Source: Phytophthora colocasiae
Taxonomy: Eukaryota; Oomycota; Peronosporomycetes; Peronosporales; Peronosporaceae
Direction: 5' to 3'
Assembly: GCA_018806915.1 (NCBI GenBank)
Contig: JAGKQI010000104.1
Span: forward strand, 310,001-374,000
DNA: 64,000 nt
The notes below the pieces were generated by a model. The model worked only from the letters and a program-made list of their open reading frames with translations, did not search any database and had not been told where the DNA came from. This document shows positions 42,154 through 53,863 of this stretch, piece by piece; the first letter of the stretch is position 1; each line of letters begins with the position of its first letter. The position numbers and the translations under genes are program-made.

Positions 42154-43278
42154 ATGGTCGCTGCCTCGTCCGAGCACACTACCAAGACCCAGGAACCGGA
42201 GCAGGAGTTGAGTCCGCAGTTTGTTGAGGGATTCGCCAACGTTGACGTCAAGGACAAAGAGGAACCAGAGATGTCGGAGTTCAAACGCAAGGAACTCAAC
42301 GGTGAGCTGCCCAAGGAGCCATTCCTGGTGGAGAACCCTCACCGCTTCGTGCTATTCCCTATTCAGGAGCACGAGGTGTGGCAGATGTACAAGAAGGCGG
42401 AAGCTTCTTTCTGGACGGCTGAGGAGCTGGATCTCGTACACGATCTGAAGGACTGGGGCAACCTCACGGACAACGAGCGCCACTTCATCAAGCACGTGCT
42501 CGCTTTCTTTGCTGCTAGCGACGGTATCGTGAACGAGAACTTGGCCATGAACTTCAGCAATGAAGTGCAAGTGCCTGAAGCTCGTTGCTTCTACGGCTTC
42601 CAGATCGCCATTGAAAACATCCACTCGGAAGTCTACTCCCTGCTCATTGACACATACATCAAGGACGCCATTGAGAAGGACCACCTTCTGCGTGCTATTG
42701 AGACCATCCCGTGTGTTCAGAAGAAGGCTAACTGGGCTCTTAGATGGTGTGACCCGCGTGTGTCATCCTACGCGGAACGCCTCGTTGCCTTTGCTGCAGT
42801 GGAGGGCATTTTCTTCTCGGGCTCCTTCTGCTCTATTTTCTGGCTCAAGAAGCGTGGTCTCATGCCTGGTCTGAGCTTTTCGAACGAGCTCATTAGTCGT
42901 GACGAGGGAATGCACACGGATTTTGCCTGCCTCCTGTACTCCAAGCTCGTCAACAAGCTACCGCAGAGCCGAATCCACGAGATCGTGCGCAACGCTGTGG
43001 TGATTGAGCATGAGTTCGTGCGAGATTCGCTTCCTGTGGAGCTGATTGGCATGAACTCAGGTCTCATGTGCCAGTACATTGAGTTCGTGGCGGATCGTCT
43101 TCTGTACTCTCTAGGAGTGTCCAAGATCTACCACGCTAAGAACCCGTTCGACTGGATGGACATGATTTCGCTGCAGGGCAAGACCAACTTCTTCGAGAAG
43201 CGTGTGGGCGAGTACTCCAAGGCTGGCGTAGGTGTTGCGGCCGAGGAGCAGGTGTTCACGCTTGACGCTGACTTTTAA
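42154..43278 (+). CDS. RNR2: Ribonucleoside-diphosphate reductase small subunit (R2)
   Basis: Class Ia R2 that holds the di-iron tyrosyl radical needed to make deoxyribonucleotides. 374 residues, intronless. Iron ligands are visible in [10 protein letters not shown] (Asp), ENIHSEVYS (Glu, His), [11 protein letters not shown] (Glu) and [10 protein letters not shown] (Glu, His). The radical Tyr is in [11 protein letters not shown]. The C-terminus FTLDADF is the R1-docking peptide. All are intact and the length is normal. Confidence 0.97.
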   Translation: MVAASSEHTTKTQEPEQELSPQFVEGFANVDVKDKEEPEMSEFKRKELNGELPKEPFLVENPHRFVLFPIQEHEVWQMYKKAEASFWTAEELDLVHDLKDWGNLTDNERHFIKHVLAFFAASDGIVNENLAMNFSNEVQVPEARCFYGFQIAIENIHSEVYSLLIDTYIKDAIEKDHLLRAIETIPCVQKKANWALRWCDPRVSSYAERLVAFAAVEGIFFSGSFCSIFWLKKRGLMPGLSFSNELISRDEGMHTDFACLLYSKLVNKLPQSRIHEIVRNAVVIEHEFVRDSLPVELIGMNSGLMCQYIEFVADRLLYSLGVSKIYHAKNPFDWMDMISLQGKTNFFEKRVGEYSKAGVGVAAEEQVFTLDADF

Positions 43279-43819
43279 GTCGTGTGCCTTGCCTAAAAGT
43301 GTGGGTTGTCATCTCTCGTCGCCCGAAGCTCACCATGCAGCTCCTCACGTCGCGTGGTTAAAAGTCTTAAGGTCGCAGCGGCAGTGTGTATAGCCAGCTT
43401 CGTTGCATATTTAAAAAAAATCTACACGTGACATTCGGTTTTCATTCTCTTGTTTATCTCGCTGGTTTGTGTGGAAACGATCTGCTTGTTTCTTCAGTAC
43501 CTCAAAGAACTTCATCTTTTAAAGGATCAATTCATGGTAAAATGAGATTTCAACGCGAAACAATTCCTATTCACGCCAAGAATTGAGCAACAAACATACA
43601 AGTGCTGCATGCTCTTCAATTCTTCACATACACGCGTGTTAAATGCAAGGCACCGATTAATGACACTTGTGTCTCTACTTTCCATGACGCATGGATAAGT
43701 TAGCATCAGAAGCAAAAAAAAGAATACTATAGAATTTCGGCGTGCAGTATCTACATATATTATACGCTGCTGTAGCTATACTAGTACACCACCTTAGCGT
43801 AATCGTCGTGGTTGTTTAT
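43279..43819. other. Convergent 3' flanks
   Basis: AT-rich 3' untranslated sequence between RNR2 and the PX gene. No gene seen. Confidence 0.5.
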
Positions 43820-44973
43820 TTATTTTGTCGCAGTAGGCGCCACAGACACCGAGTTCATAAAATCCATGTTCAGTCCCTCGTCGTCATCGTCATCAAGGCC
43901 GTCGATGTTAATCATGCTGCTCTCACGAGGCTGGACAGATGATCGCTCACTGTAGTTTCCAATAGAACTCCGAGTGAACTTGAAATGCTTCTTTTCCGCC
44001 GTCTCCGTTCGACTGGCAGGGGAATCATCGCTGGCGGGAGGTTCGTGCGCAGGCTGGTCCTTGTGGCGTTTGAAGACGTAGCCGACGAAGCTACAAATGA
44101 GGCGAACCCTTCCTCGTCCTCTCCTTCCACATCGTTTTCAAACTCCTCGGATCCAATTTGCGCAGGAGCTGGAATGACAAATTCATCGACGGATGGCGGA
44201 GACGGCGGGTCATTGGATCCTGTGGAGGAAGCGCTATCACTGAAGCGTAACTCTTCTTTGGTCGATAGCTGTTTCGGTTGAGGACGCGGTGGGCTACGAC
44301 GCTGTTGGTTCTTCGTTGGCTTCACTGGACTAGCAACCGGAGGCTCGTATTTGGGGACAATGCTGCCAACGAAGCGGCCTTCCTGGTCAACGGGCATCGC
44401 ATTCGACACTGGATGATAGTTGGTGAAGTCTTTAACGTCCATTGTATCGCGAGCCGCCTCATTCATGGGCGATCCATTAGCAGACACAATGGCAGTTCCA
44501 GCCCCTGCGGCTACACCCGATGTGAGCCAGTCGCGGACACCCGTAAAAGGGATTCCACTGCATGTCGGGCACTTAGGTGTCGTGGTGAACGTGTGCGAAG
44601 CAAGAAGGGCGACAAAGTTGCGCAACGCCTTCTTGCGGTAGTTAATGACAACAGGGGTGACGCTCGTGAAGACGTGCTTGCGCGGGAACTCGAAGAGCTT
44701 GAGCACCTTCTCGTAGTTGCGGCATCCGGGGCACTTCTTGTCGGTCTTGGCGAAGAAATCAATGAGGTCGTTGCGCAGCTGGAGGAACTCGGAGAATCGG
44801 CGCGGAGATTCCCAAACCTGGCCGGAGCGGATGTTCGTGACGCGCACATGGTAGCGCACTTTTCCGCCATCGGCCGAGTCTACAGTGGGGATCTGCACGC
44901 GCACGAGGCATTTCTCGTCGACGCGGCCCTGGTCGCCGTTGCGAGAGTAAGCGTAGCGTGACGTGGGGTTCAT
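43820..44973 (-). CDS. PX-domain protein with Cys pairs
   Basis: The N-terminal 135 residues form a PX domain (VRYHVRVTNIRSGQVWESPRRFSEFLQLRNDL) with two CxxC pairs, KKCPGC and PKCPTC, that could bind zinc, an arrangement I associate with oomycete PX proteins. A Pro/Ser-rich linker follows. The 3' end has two readings. Read through, the frame stops at 43912 (353 residues). If a 53-base intron (44143-44091, weak GTTTGA donor, TTTGTAG acceptor) is removed, the protein continues as FVGYVFKRHKDQPA ... GLDDDDDEGLNMDF to a stop at 43820 (about 366 residues). The second looks far more protein-like, so I chose it. Confidence 0.78.
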
Positions 44974-46276
44974 CGATATCTTCTTGAGAGCGGCGTAACT
45001 TGGATTGTGCTTACCAGCAAGCTGGATGGTGAATGGCGTTTATAACTTGCATCGCATTGCATTGCCTAGCGACGACAAGACGCAAGGTGGGCGTTGGTTC
45101 CATGGAGCTCCTCGAGTAAGACTCGAGGTTTTTCAGCCAATCATGTGAGGCCATCATCGGTATCCTGGTCCCACCCTTTGACAGAGAGTCGGAAATGACT
45201 TGATTTCACTATGCCGTGAAGCGGGGGGAGCCGGTTCATGCTTCAGAATCTGTGGGCCTGTGTGACGACAGCGTTACGACAAAATTGTCCTAATTGTCGC
45301 CGCACAGAGCAGTATGCTCAGAGGCACATGGCGGACAAAATGGCAGGCAGTCAAGGACTCGTAGTGATGCACGGGAAAAGCCATTGACGTGCGTCCAAGG
45401 ACTCGTTGACGGGGTAGTGTGGAGACCCTGGAAAACGTCAAGCGACAAGGAGCGCGGATCCTTCGCAGTAGGTTCCGAACTTCAACAATGACAGCGACAC
45501 TGCTTTAAATATTGACCCGAGTTCGTAACCGACGCGGTGGATTTATTGCACTGTTGTCGTGTGCTGCGCCCGCAGCTGGGCCTAAGGCATCTGACGAGCC
45601 TCGTTGATCGTTCTCGTCGTCGTAATTGCATAAGCAACACGATCCTCTGAAGCTTCTGAGGTAAGAATATATCGCAATCGCTTGTTGGTTTGCATCGTGT
45701 GGACATGCAGTTTCGTTGGCGTGCAGTACTTTGCGCCTTACGGACACTTCAATGAAGCGAAGCCTTCGTGCAGAGCGGCGGCTTCAATCAGAAGCAACAC
45801 ACGCTCGTAACAGCAGCAGGTTATCGGATATCTGGTACCAACGCCCGATGGTTGGTAGTCACGATGAAAATCGTGGTGAGACCGAGCTGAACTTCAGACT
45901 CAGACCCTGGATCTGAGATCCGGAAGCGATAGGACTCAACTGCGTGTTCATCCTTTTGCATGTAAAAGCCTTTTACTAAAAGCAAACATGGCGTGCTCTC
46001 TTTATCGTGCTCTCTACAGTAGATAAAACGTAGAATGTTGGTGTGCATTGACGTTTTGAGCCGAAATTTTGAAAAGAAGAGAATCCGACCAGCTATTTCC
46101 TGAAGTGTTCTAGCAAAACTATAGTAAGTAAGCTTAGGCTATTATTCTCCAAGCAAGCCGTTGCCTGGTCCTGCAATTTCGTAGTTGAAATGAAGACTGT
46201 CGGATATCCTCCAGAAACCTTTCTTGCAATTAGGAACGAACACACAGTGACCTGATGACTCGTTACACTTGATCCA
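44974..46276. other. Long intergenic region
   Basis: About 1.3 kb. Only short frames without family features are present. A small palindrome, CTCGAGTAAGACTCGAG, lies near 45112. I see no transposase, tRNA or repeat array; it could be decayed element sequence. Confidence 0.45.
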
Positions 46277-46278
46277 TT

Positions 46279-46863
46279 ATGCCTGAAGTTTATCGCTATC
46301 CGTGCCTTCCGTTGATTCTACTGGGGCTTCCATGGTTTCGTCTGCTTCGGCCCACACTGCAACATTAAACATAATAAATCGCTATGAGACCTCGTATCGA
46401 AGCATTCTTAACCTTTTGCATATCACGTACCTGGCTTATTGGAGCCCAGCTTCGGTCTATCGGGCTTGGCGATGGTGACACGCAGAGTCCTCCCGAAGAG
46501 CTCCGACTCTGATTTTTGCATTGCATCTTTAGTACCGACACTATTTCTTTCCTGAATGATCAATAGCAACTATAATACACACCGTCCATATTGTCAATAG
46601 CCGCTCTGGCATCCGCTTCATCATCAAACTCCACAAAGCCGAAGCCTTTGCCTCTCTCTGCGCGAAACAATTGATGCTCGTCAGTTTCAATTTTGCTTGT
46701 CGTTATTAATCCGTGCTCACGTACGAGTATTGTAATCTGTGGGGATCTGCACACCCTTGATGGGGCCAAAAGGCACGAAAGCCGTGTACAGCCCCTGCTC
46801 CGTTACCTGGCTGTCAAGCCCACCAACATAGAGAGCGCGCTTGTCAGCCTTGTTCACCGTCAT
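46279..46863 (-). CDS. RRM protein resembling the N-terminal half of PPIE (Cyp33)
   Basis: Four exons: 46863-46725, 46657-46583, 46526-46431 and a last one ending near 46279, about 125 residues. One RRM: RNP2 RALYVGGL, RNP1 GKGFGFVEF, then ELFGRTLRVTIAKP, closing with KPVWAEADE. This order and the PVW motif closely match the RRM of nuclear cyclophilin PPIE, but no cyclophilin domain follows; the protein ends at DSDKLQA. Probably a nuclear RNA-binding or spliceosomal protein. It is divergent from the V-ATPase gene 129 bases away. Confidence 0.8.
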
Positions 46864-46991
46864 TTTGGAATAAAAAATATATTTTTGAATGAATTTGCTT
46901 AAGTGCGTTCTGATCTTTTCAAGCGAAACGGCCTCCCAGATTTTAGAAGCCAAGGAGCGGCAAAGCGCCTCGTTCAACGCAGGATATTATC

Positions 46992-47903
46992 ATGAGCACG
47001 GCCACGGACGAATTGTTCAATCAAGGTGCGTAGAGGAAGACATTTAGCAGGTTGTTTATATCCAGGAACGACTTCGATAGGCGCTGTGGTTGCTGAGAAA
47101 TCGCGTTTGAAATAATGCACTTTTAGCTAATAATTGTCGACACTTTGGTCATTAATTGTGGGCAGGTTGGGGCGACGTTTTGAGCAACATCTCGCCGTAT
47201 GCGTGGGGTAGCATGGGCGTGGCGTTCGGTCTTGCGTTCTCCATTGTTGGCGCTGCCTGGTGCGTTCTAGAATACCTCTTGGGCGTATCTATAGGAACAG
47301 AGCACTGACTGTCGGATTTTATTCTTAATGACAGGGGCATCTTCATCACGGGCTCGAGTCTACTGGGTGCAGCCGTAAAAGCCCCGCGTGTGCGATCCAA
47401 GAACCTCGTGAGCATCATTTTCTGCGAAGCCAATGCAATTTACGGCGTTATCATTGCAATTATCTTGCAGAGCAAGGTGCGGGCAGTTTTCTTTATGGAG
47501 ACGATGGTTCATTGTGATTGATGATGCACTATTCTGTATTGAGCAGATGAACCAGCCAGGGCTACGTAACGAGGGTGACGAACCGATCAGCGAGCAAGCA
47601 CTGTACTTTGCAGGCTACGCAGTGTTTGGCTCCGGCCTCGCTGTGGGATTGACCAACCTTGCCAGCGGGTACGATATACGCCCAGCACATGCAAATGGAA
47701 AAAGAAATATTTCGCTAACTCATCCTTCTGTTAAATGCAGCATTTCCGTCGGTATTGCTGGCAGCAGTTGTGTCCTTGCGGATGCTCAGAATGCCTCACT
47801 GTATGTGACCATTTTGATTGTGGAGATTTTCGCTAGTGCGCTGGGTATCTTTGGTGTGATTGTTGGAATTATTCTGTCCAACAATGCGGAATTCCCTAAG
47901 TAA
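46992..47903 (+). CDS. VMA16: V-ATPase proteolipid subunit c'' (VMA16)
   Basis: Membrane-ring subunit of the vacuolar proton pump. Five exons: 46992-47025, 47166-47259, 47335-47476, 47547-47668, 47741-47903, about 184 residues. It has two tandem proteolipid hairpins. The proton-carrying Glu sits in [11 protein letters not shown] in the first pair, the mark of c''; the second pair has [21 protein letters not shown]. The short N-terminus ([11 protein letters not shown]) before the first helix is typical of trimmed c'' forms. Confidence 0.93.
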
Positions 47904-48044
47904 GCACAGGTGGTGGTACACACACGCAGAGGTCAATAGTGTAGAAATACACGTTGCGCCTCAGATCAACCATTAAAAGCACATCAATGCATTCCTTTCT
48001 TTGTATGAAAAAACCGCAACGTTGCGTTGTCAAAATTCCAGTGA

Positions 48045-49681
48045 CTATTTCCACATCGCGCGATCACTGTCGACGTCTACAGGTGTGTACCATTCGGGAA
48101 GTGAACGATCCGGGTTGTACCTGATGATGAAGCAAACAGCAGGGTAAGGGTCAATTGCACCACTTTTCAGATCAAGATGAATGCGTACCGATAGTTAAGG
48201 AAGAGCTCATCTTCGTCTGCGATGTCCGCAGTGGCAATGAACGCGAGGCCCTGTATTTATACAAGAAAACAAACATCAGTACGGTCTTTAGCGTAGTTAC
48301 GCTAATGAGAACAAAACGTACATGCACAATAGCGCGTTTACCAAACATTGAGAGACGTGAAGGTTCTCGCACAAAACTATTCGGAATAAGTTCGTCGAAC
48401 TCCTTGGTCGTGAACGGTTCTAGGGAGAACAAGGATATCCTTTTTCAGCATAATACAACTTCAGAATCAAATAAGCATCAGACGTTGAACCTTCAGGAGG
48501 GAACTCAAAGCCAAAGCCGATGACGTTAGGGGGTGTTCCGCTGGGTGGATGGTTGATTTTGTGAGCGACAGCAAGCGGATTACGTGGCTTCGAAGCTGAT
48601 ACACCCAGACATATCTGTTAGTAGAGAGTAGATAGATAGAGAAGATTGGTTGATAAAAGTTTTGATACTTACACTCCCTCTTGGCGTCAATGATGACACT
48701 GTCGAAGCGAGCTCGGGCGTAAGGATTGTTAGACAGCTCGCTCAGATATTGTTTCTAGCATTTGTCAGTACACAAAGCGATTAAGAACCAAATATCTCGT
48801 ATCTTTAACTCGCAAAACAAACACTACCGTACCTTCTTGTAGTGTTCCGGCAAATATATAATGCCCGGGTACAGAGCCTGAATTCCATATCTTTCGTGTA
48901 AGCTTACAGACAATAGGTCACTAATCACCTTGATCATCACCTTACCACTAGCGATCCGATAGGAGCCGATCCGCGGAGTTTCACACCTTCGCCAGCGCCA
49001 GGAACACTTGACTCTTCCACATTCAACGTGAACCCGAAGAGTTTCTGGAAGTTATCAGTAATGCCAAGCTAAACAACCAGGGTTATTAGCACAATTCAAT
49101 ACAGCAATCCAAGCTGAAAATATACCTTTTCCTCCACTTCAGACGTTCGTTCGTATCCAGACAGCGACATCTTAGGAGCATTTTTCTCTGAGTCCTTAGG
49201 CATCTTCAAAACCGCCTCAAAGCTGCTCTGGACCTAAGTCCAACAACAACAAAAAACAATTATGGGTTAAAGCACTCCAATCATTATCACAGAACTCTAC
49301 ACACCTGTTTAGCGACCTCATCCTGCACAAACTCCTTCTGCTGTTCGAACTTTTTCGTACCAATGATCTCCACCGCCTGGTCAAACAGCTCCTCGTGCTC
49401 TCTGAATACAAAAACACCAATATACATTAACATGTCATCGTTTTCGAAGAGAAATGTGCATAGCTTTACTTGTTGGCATTCTGTGGGTCGAGCTTCAAGC
49501 TCCGGAAGCAACTCAACACAGCGGCAACGCCCACATCGGCCTCCTCCTGCCAATCACATCCAATTAGCATCACTTCCACTTGGTTATAATCCATTCCACT
49601 TAGCTTATAACGCACCTGGAAGCGCCGTGCGGGCGTGGTGCCCGCGATCCGGAGCTGCAGTCGGCGCCATACACTCGTCAT
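48045..49681 (-). CDS. SETD9-like SET-domain protein
   Basis: About 312 residues in 11 small exons. The N-terminal 110 residues are helical. The SET fold begins with GAGEGVKLRGSAPIGSLVALYPGIIY, continues with RARFDSVIID and NPLAVAHKINHPPSGTPPNV (the N-H-x pseudoknot region), then AFIATADIADEDELFLNYRY and PEWYTPVD. The order matches SETD9 (GKGVF...MYPGTVY...NPLAVGQYVN). The family is a putative lysine methyltransferase with unknown substrate. The exon at about 48430-48333 (EPFTTKEFDELIPNSFVREP) was recovered by removing a 66-base intron ending CTCCCTAG. The start is 88 bases from SAM50's, head to head. Confidence 0.8.
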
Positions 49682-49769
49682 TTTTTGCGCTGACAACCGG
49701 CACTCAAGTGAGAATTTCGCTTTAGTGACGCAAAACTTGCGGCCCAAACACAACGAGAGAGTGATTGCG

Positions 49770-51741
49770 ATGGCGAGCACCACCAGCGAGACGCCGAAGC
49801 CTGTGGCCGAGCCGCCGCACCCGTGGGGCCCGCACATGCGCATCGGTAAAGTCTTCCTCAAGGGCAACGATCGCACTAAGTACGTTTCAATCTGGAGGTC
49901 TCATCTTTGATTGTCCATGGAATTCTATCTAACTCGGATTTTTGTGGCATTTTTATATAGACCTGAAGTGTTCGAGAACGAGCTCCAGGCAAATAGATAC
50001 ATTTGATGTTTAGTTGTGAATTTTGCATCTGATGAACGATGTTTTATTGTGTCTATAGGAGGCATATGGCGCCGAGCGGATCGGTCAATTGCTGCGCAAG
50101 CTTGAGGAGGCTACGGAGGAGTTTAAGGCACTCGATATCTTTGAGTCGATCAACATTGAGCTGGATCGGGGTACGTAGGAAATGGGCGGGTGGATGCTGG
50201 TTGAGATACTAACGGACGAGTGTATTTGTTTCTGATCCAGCGACCTCTGGTAAACTCGATGAGACCGATGTCACTATCACTGTGAAGGAGAAGGGCTGGC
50301 GGTCTCTGCACGTGGGTGCGACTACTGACGGCAGTGATGAAGCGGGCGTACGTGGCTTGGAATTAAGTATTGGTTATAAGTGGATGTACTGACGCTTATC
50401 ATCCTGAAGGAATCTTCGCTGACCCTGTTGAACGCAATTGGAGAAGCGGAGAAAATTTCGCTGAGTGCGACGTATGCGCGGTCGGGCAGTAACACGCAGC
50501 GCGCAACGTTTAAGAAGCCGCGCTTTTTGGGTCTGCCACTGTTCTTGAACGCTATCGCCACCAATGAACTACACGTACGTTTTGGAGATAGCATGTCATA
50601 ATTAATGATCATGGTACTGACGATACCTTCACTTTTTTATTTATCTGTTTGCAGAACCAAGAATGGCTGAGCTCGTACAACGAAAAGAATCGTGCAGGCA
50701 GCATTTCCATCAGCGACTACGAAGGCGTGCACGACCTGTCGCTAAATGTTGGTTGGCGTGATCTGCTTCCGCGTCGGGACTCGAAGATCCCCACGGCGTA
50801 CCGTGCATCGCCTAGCATTTTGTCGGAGGCGATGCCTTCCACGAAAACTAGTGTGAAGTACGTTTTCACAGACGACAACCGGAACAATATGGTGTATCCG
50901 ACCGCTGGAGGACTCTTCAAGTACACGTAAGTATCTTGTCGCTACGGTGCCGATGATAGTGTCAATTGCAGTGGTCTCATGGTTGGTTTGGCGGGTGCTT
51001 AGGACGGAGATCGCTGGTCTTGTGGGTGATGTGAAGTTTGTCAAGGCAGAGGTGGAAGGTCAGAAGCACGTTGCAGTCGGACCTGTTCTCTTTGGCTTCC
51101 CAATTCTGAACTTCAGCTTGTCGTACCACGTGGGAACGGTGAAGTCGTACGGCAGTGAACAGCATCGGCCAGCGCGTATCAGCGATCGCTTCTTCTTGGG
51201 TGGCCCGATGAATGTGCGCGGCTTCAACCACAAGGGCATTGGCCCTCGTGCTTCCCCTCTTGATGGCGGGGTAGCGCAGGGCGATGCGCTAGGTGGCGAT
51301 GTGAGCTACAACGGAACGGCTAGCGTGGGTTTTCCCGTCCCGCTGCCATTATTTGCGGTACGGCTGACATGAATTCTGTCCTCCCGAAGGCATTGCAGCT
51401 GATATGTGCGGTTGTTACTTTTTGATACTGTAGGCGTTGGGTCTCCGCGGGCAATTATTTGCCAATGCTGGCAACTTGACTACTTGGGACCGCATTCTTG
51501 ATGAAAAGAAGTGGATGAAGAATCTCGCGGACGACACACGCGTCTCAGTGGGCATGGGTCTTGTGTGGGGAACTTGTATCGGCCGCCTCGAGGCCAACTA
51601 TTCGTGGATTCTCAAGGCGCACGATCACGTAAGGACTTGTACATGTCGTGCGACTTAAAATCTATAGCGACTAACATTTGCTTGTCTCTACAGGACAACA
51701 TCAAGCCCGCTCAATTTGGCCTCGGCATGACTTTTTGCTAG
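49770..51741 (+). CDS. SAMM50: SAM50/Tob55, mitochondrial outer-membrane beta-barrel assembly protein
   Basis: Core of the SAM complex that folds beta-barrel proteins into the mitochondrial outer membrane (Omp85/BamA family). About nine exons. One POTRA-like domain (ERIGQLLRKLEEATEEFKAL, IFESINIELD, VTITVKEKGW) is followed by a 16-stranded barrel with the family loop RFFLGGPMNVRGFNHKGIGP (the RGF motif) and a C-terminal strand ending GLGMTFC. One intron, after ELQ at 49988, begins with GC rather than GT (CAG|GCAAAT) and ends TATAG. Confidence 0.9.
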
Positions 51742-51856
51742 ATGCATTGTTGTAAAGAAAGCAAATGGGAACAAGTAGGAAAATGCAAAGCGATTCGCAT
51801 TCGGTTGAAAAAAAATTGATGGTACTGTAAACCTAATCTCTTTCACGAGTGTACCC

Positions 51857-51897
51857 CCTGGGTTAGCATTGCTAACCCAGTAGCATTGCTAACCCAG
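51857..51897. repeat. Palindrome plus direct repeat downstream of SAM50
   Basis: CTGGGTTAGC...GCTAACCCAG forms a 10-bp-arm hairpin with a 3-base loop, and TAGCATTGCTAACCCAG is then repeated at once. It lies 120 bases after SAM50 and 80 before the FAIM gene. It could be a transcript-end hairpin or a small repeat. Confidence 0.6.
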
Positions 51898-51975
51898 TCA
51901 CTGAGATCTGCTGCATAGGGAGAAGAAGACAAGTCTCAAGCACAAGCCTTTGTCCTTGAGCTCCTCATCTACGCA

Positions 51976-53796
51976 ATGTACTCAAGCAACGCCGCTCACA
52001 TCTACAACCCCCAACCGGACCCTCTGGAGCGTGGCCCACCGAAGCGGGTGCTGCGCGAGGAGCAGCACATCGGCGAGATGGTGGCGGCTTCGAAGAAGCG
52101 CGTGACGTGGCGCTTCACTCTTGGCGAGTCGGACCGCACGCACGAAGTTGTGCTTGTTCACTCAGTCATGAGTTACAAGAAGGTACTGTAGAGGATCTTG
52201 TTGTCTTGCTGTAGGGGGGTTATCGTTGGGGTGGATGGCTGATAAAGCACACTTTGCTGGGCTGTACAGGTGGTGCAGTATGATGGCCGACAAATGCATT
52301 TCTCGGCAACGGTGAGAAGGGGGTCATGTTGAAGTGGTTGAAGGATTTGGAGGTGGTTTAACGGTTTTGTTGTGACGTTGTGGTCTTTTGCAGGCGACAA
52401 TGGGAGACTGGAACTTCACCATGATCCTGGATGGACTTAATGTCGTTATGGAAGTCCGAATCAACGATATGGAGTCCGTGGAAGTTCCGAAATATGGTAC
52501 GGCTGGGTTTGCCTTGTAATACTGCGATCTTGCGTTGGTAATTGGTATTGTTTTTGGTTGACAGACTTTGTTATCGACCGGATTCCGTTTCGTCGCTGGG
52601 ATGTCTACCGCCGCAAGAAGCATGCGATCACGACCGCGACATATGCTCAACCGAATGGTCCTTCTGGAAGTAAGATTTATCGAAGTTGCTGCGTGATGAA
52701 AAGTATCTAACGAGTGTCGTTGTGGTTTGTATAGATGCATTCGGAACGCACCGTTGGGGACCTGGTGGAGCTACGGCACCGTCGCAGAACGATCATCAGA
52801 CGTCTCGTGGGTCATTCACTGGTAGCAACCGGGACTCGTTTACCGGTAGTTCTCGAGGCTCCTTCACGGGTAATTCCCCAACGCCAGATCGGACGCAGAG
52901 CTTTGGTCACCAAGGTTCTCGATCTCGATCTTCTTCTGGTCATAGCAGTAATGGACGCACACGCAGCTTTTCAGGTCAGCAAACTGGACAGCAAGGTTTT
53001 GGTGGCTCCCAGCAACATGCTGGACAGCGGTCGTCGCTGCAGGAGCAGAGTGTTTCGGCTCCATCAAATGCGACTGCTAAAAATGTTCACCACGCACCGC
53101 CTCCAGCCCCAGCTGCACCGAAGCCCAAGAAACAGGCTGAGATCAATTTGCTTGATGACTTTGGTCCCACCGTGAGCGTATCAGCCCAATCTTTGATCTT
53201 CGATCCGCTGGCCAGTGTAAGTGTTACGTCACATGAGGTGTTTTAGCTAATTTATCTCACGATAGGTGTGCTGTGTATCCTAGGGGAAAATATCAGCAGC
53301 AGGAGAGTCAGCAACAACAAACTCCTCGCAGCAGCAACAGCCTCGGCAACAAGCACCACCTGTTGCTACAGTTCCCCAACAAGCACCTTATGTGGATCCG
53401 TTCGCTTCTGTTGCAGCCCCCGTTATGGCGAAGCCTGCTGGTAACATCAATTTGGACCCGTTTGCATCTCACAATACCACCTACCAGCAACATTCTCAAC
53501 AGCAGCAACAGCAGCAACAGCAACAACAACAGCAACCGGTTCATCAAATGCCAGTGGGTCAAGCCGCAGGATATCAGATGCAGCAACCTATGGGCATGCA
53601 AATGGGAGGAATGGCAATGCAGCAACAAGGCATGCGAGGTTCTTTTACAGGACAGCAACAGCCTGTTGCGCCCAGCGGAATGGGCAATGTGAATTACAAT
53701 ATTTCCCAGCTCATGAACCCGGCAAGCCTCCAAACTGGCCAGCAGAACCAGCAAGGCAAGTCCATCAACATTGATGCGTTCGCAAGTCTACAGTAG
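51976..53796 (+). CDS. FAIM-domain protein with Gln-rich, DPF-motif C-terminus
   Basis: About 483 residues, six exons (51976-52182, 52270-52311, 52394-52496, 52565-52669, 52735-53216, 53284-53796). Residues 35-135 resemble the FAIM1 beta domain: KRVTWRFTLGESDRTHEVVL, HSVMSYKKVVQYDGRQM, GDWNFTMILDGL, YDFVIDRIPFRRW. The rest is low-complexity, with SRGSFTG-type repeats, a polyglutamine run near 53500-53540, and repeated acidic-Pro-Phe motifs (FDPLAS, VDPFAS, LDPFAS, DAFAS). DPF motifs bind adaptor ears in endocytosis. Function unknown; a link to clathrin or adaptor traffic is inferred. Confidence 0.8.
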
Positions 53797-53863
53797 CAAC
53801 CGTGCCAAAAGCCACCAAGCTTTTTGTTTGAAAGAGATCAACTGTCGAGAATGAATTGCGTTC

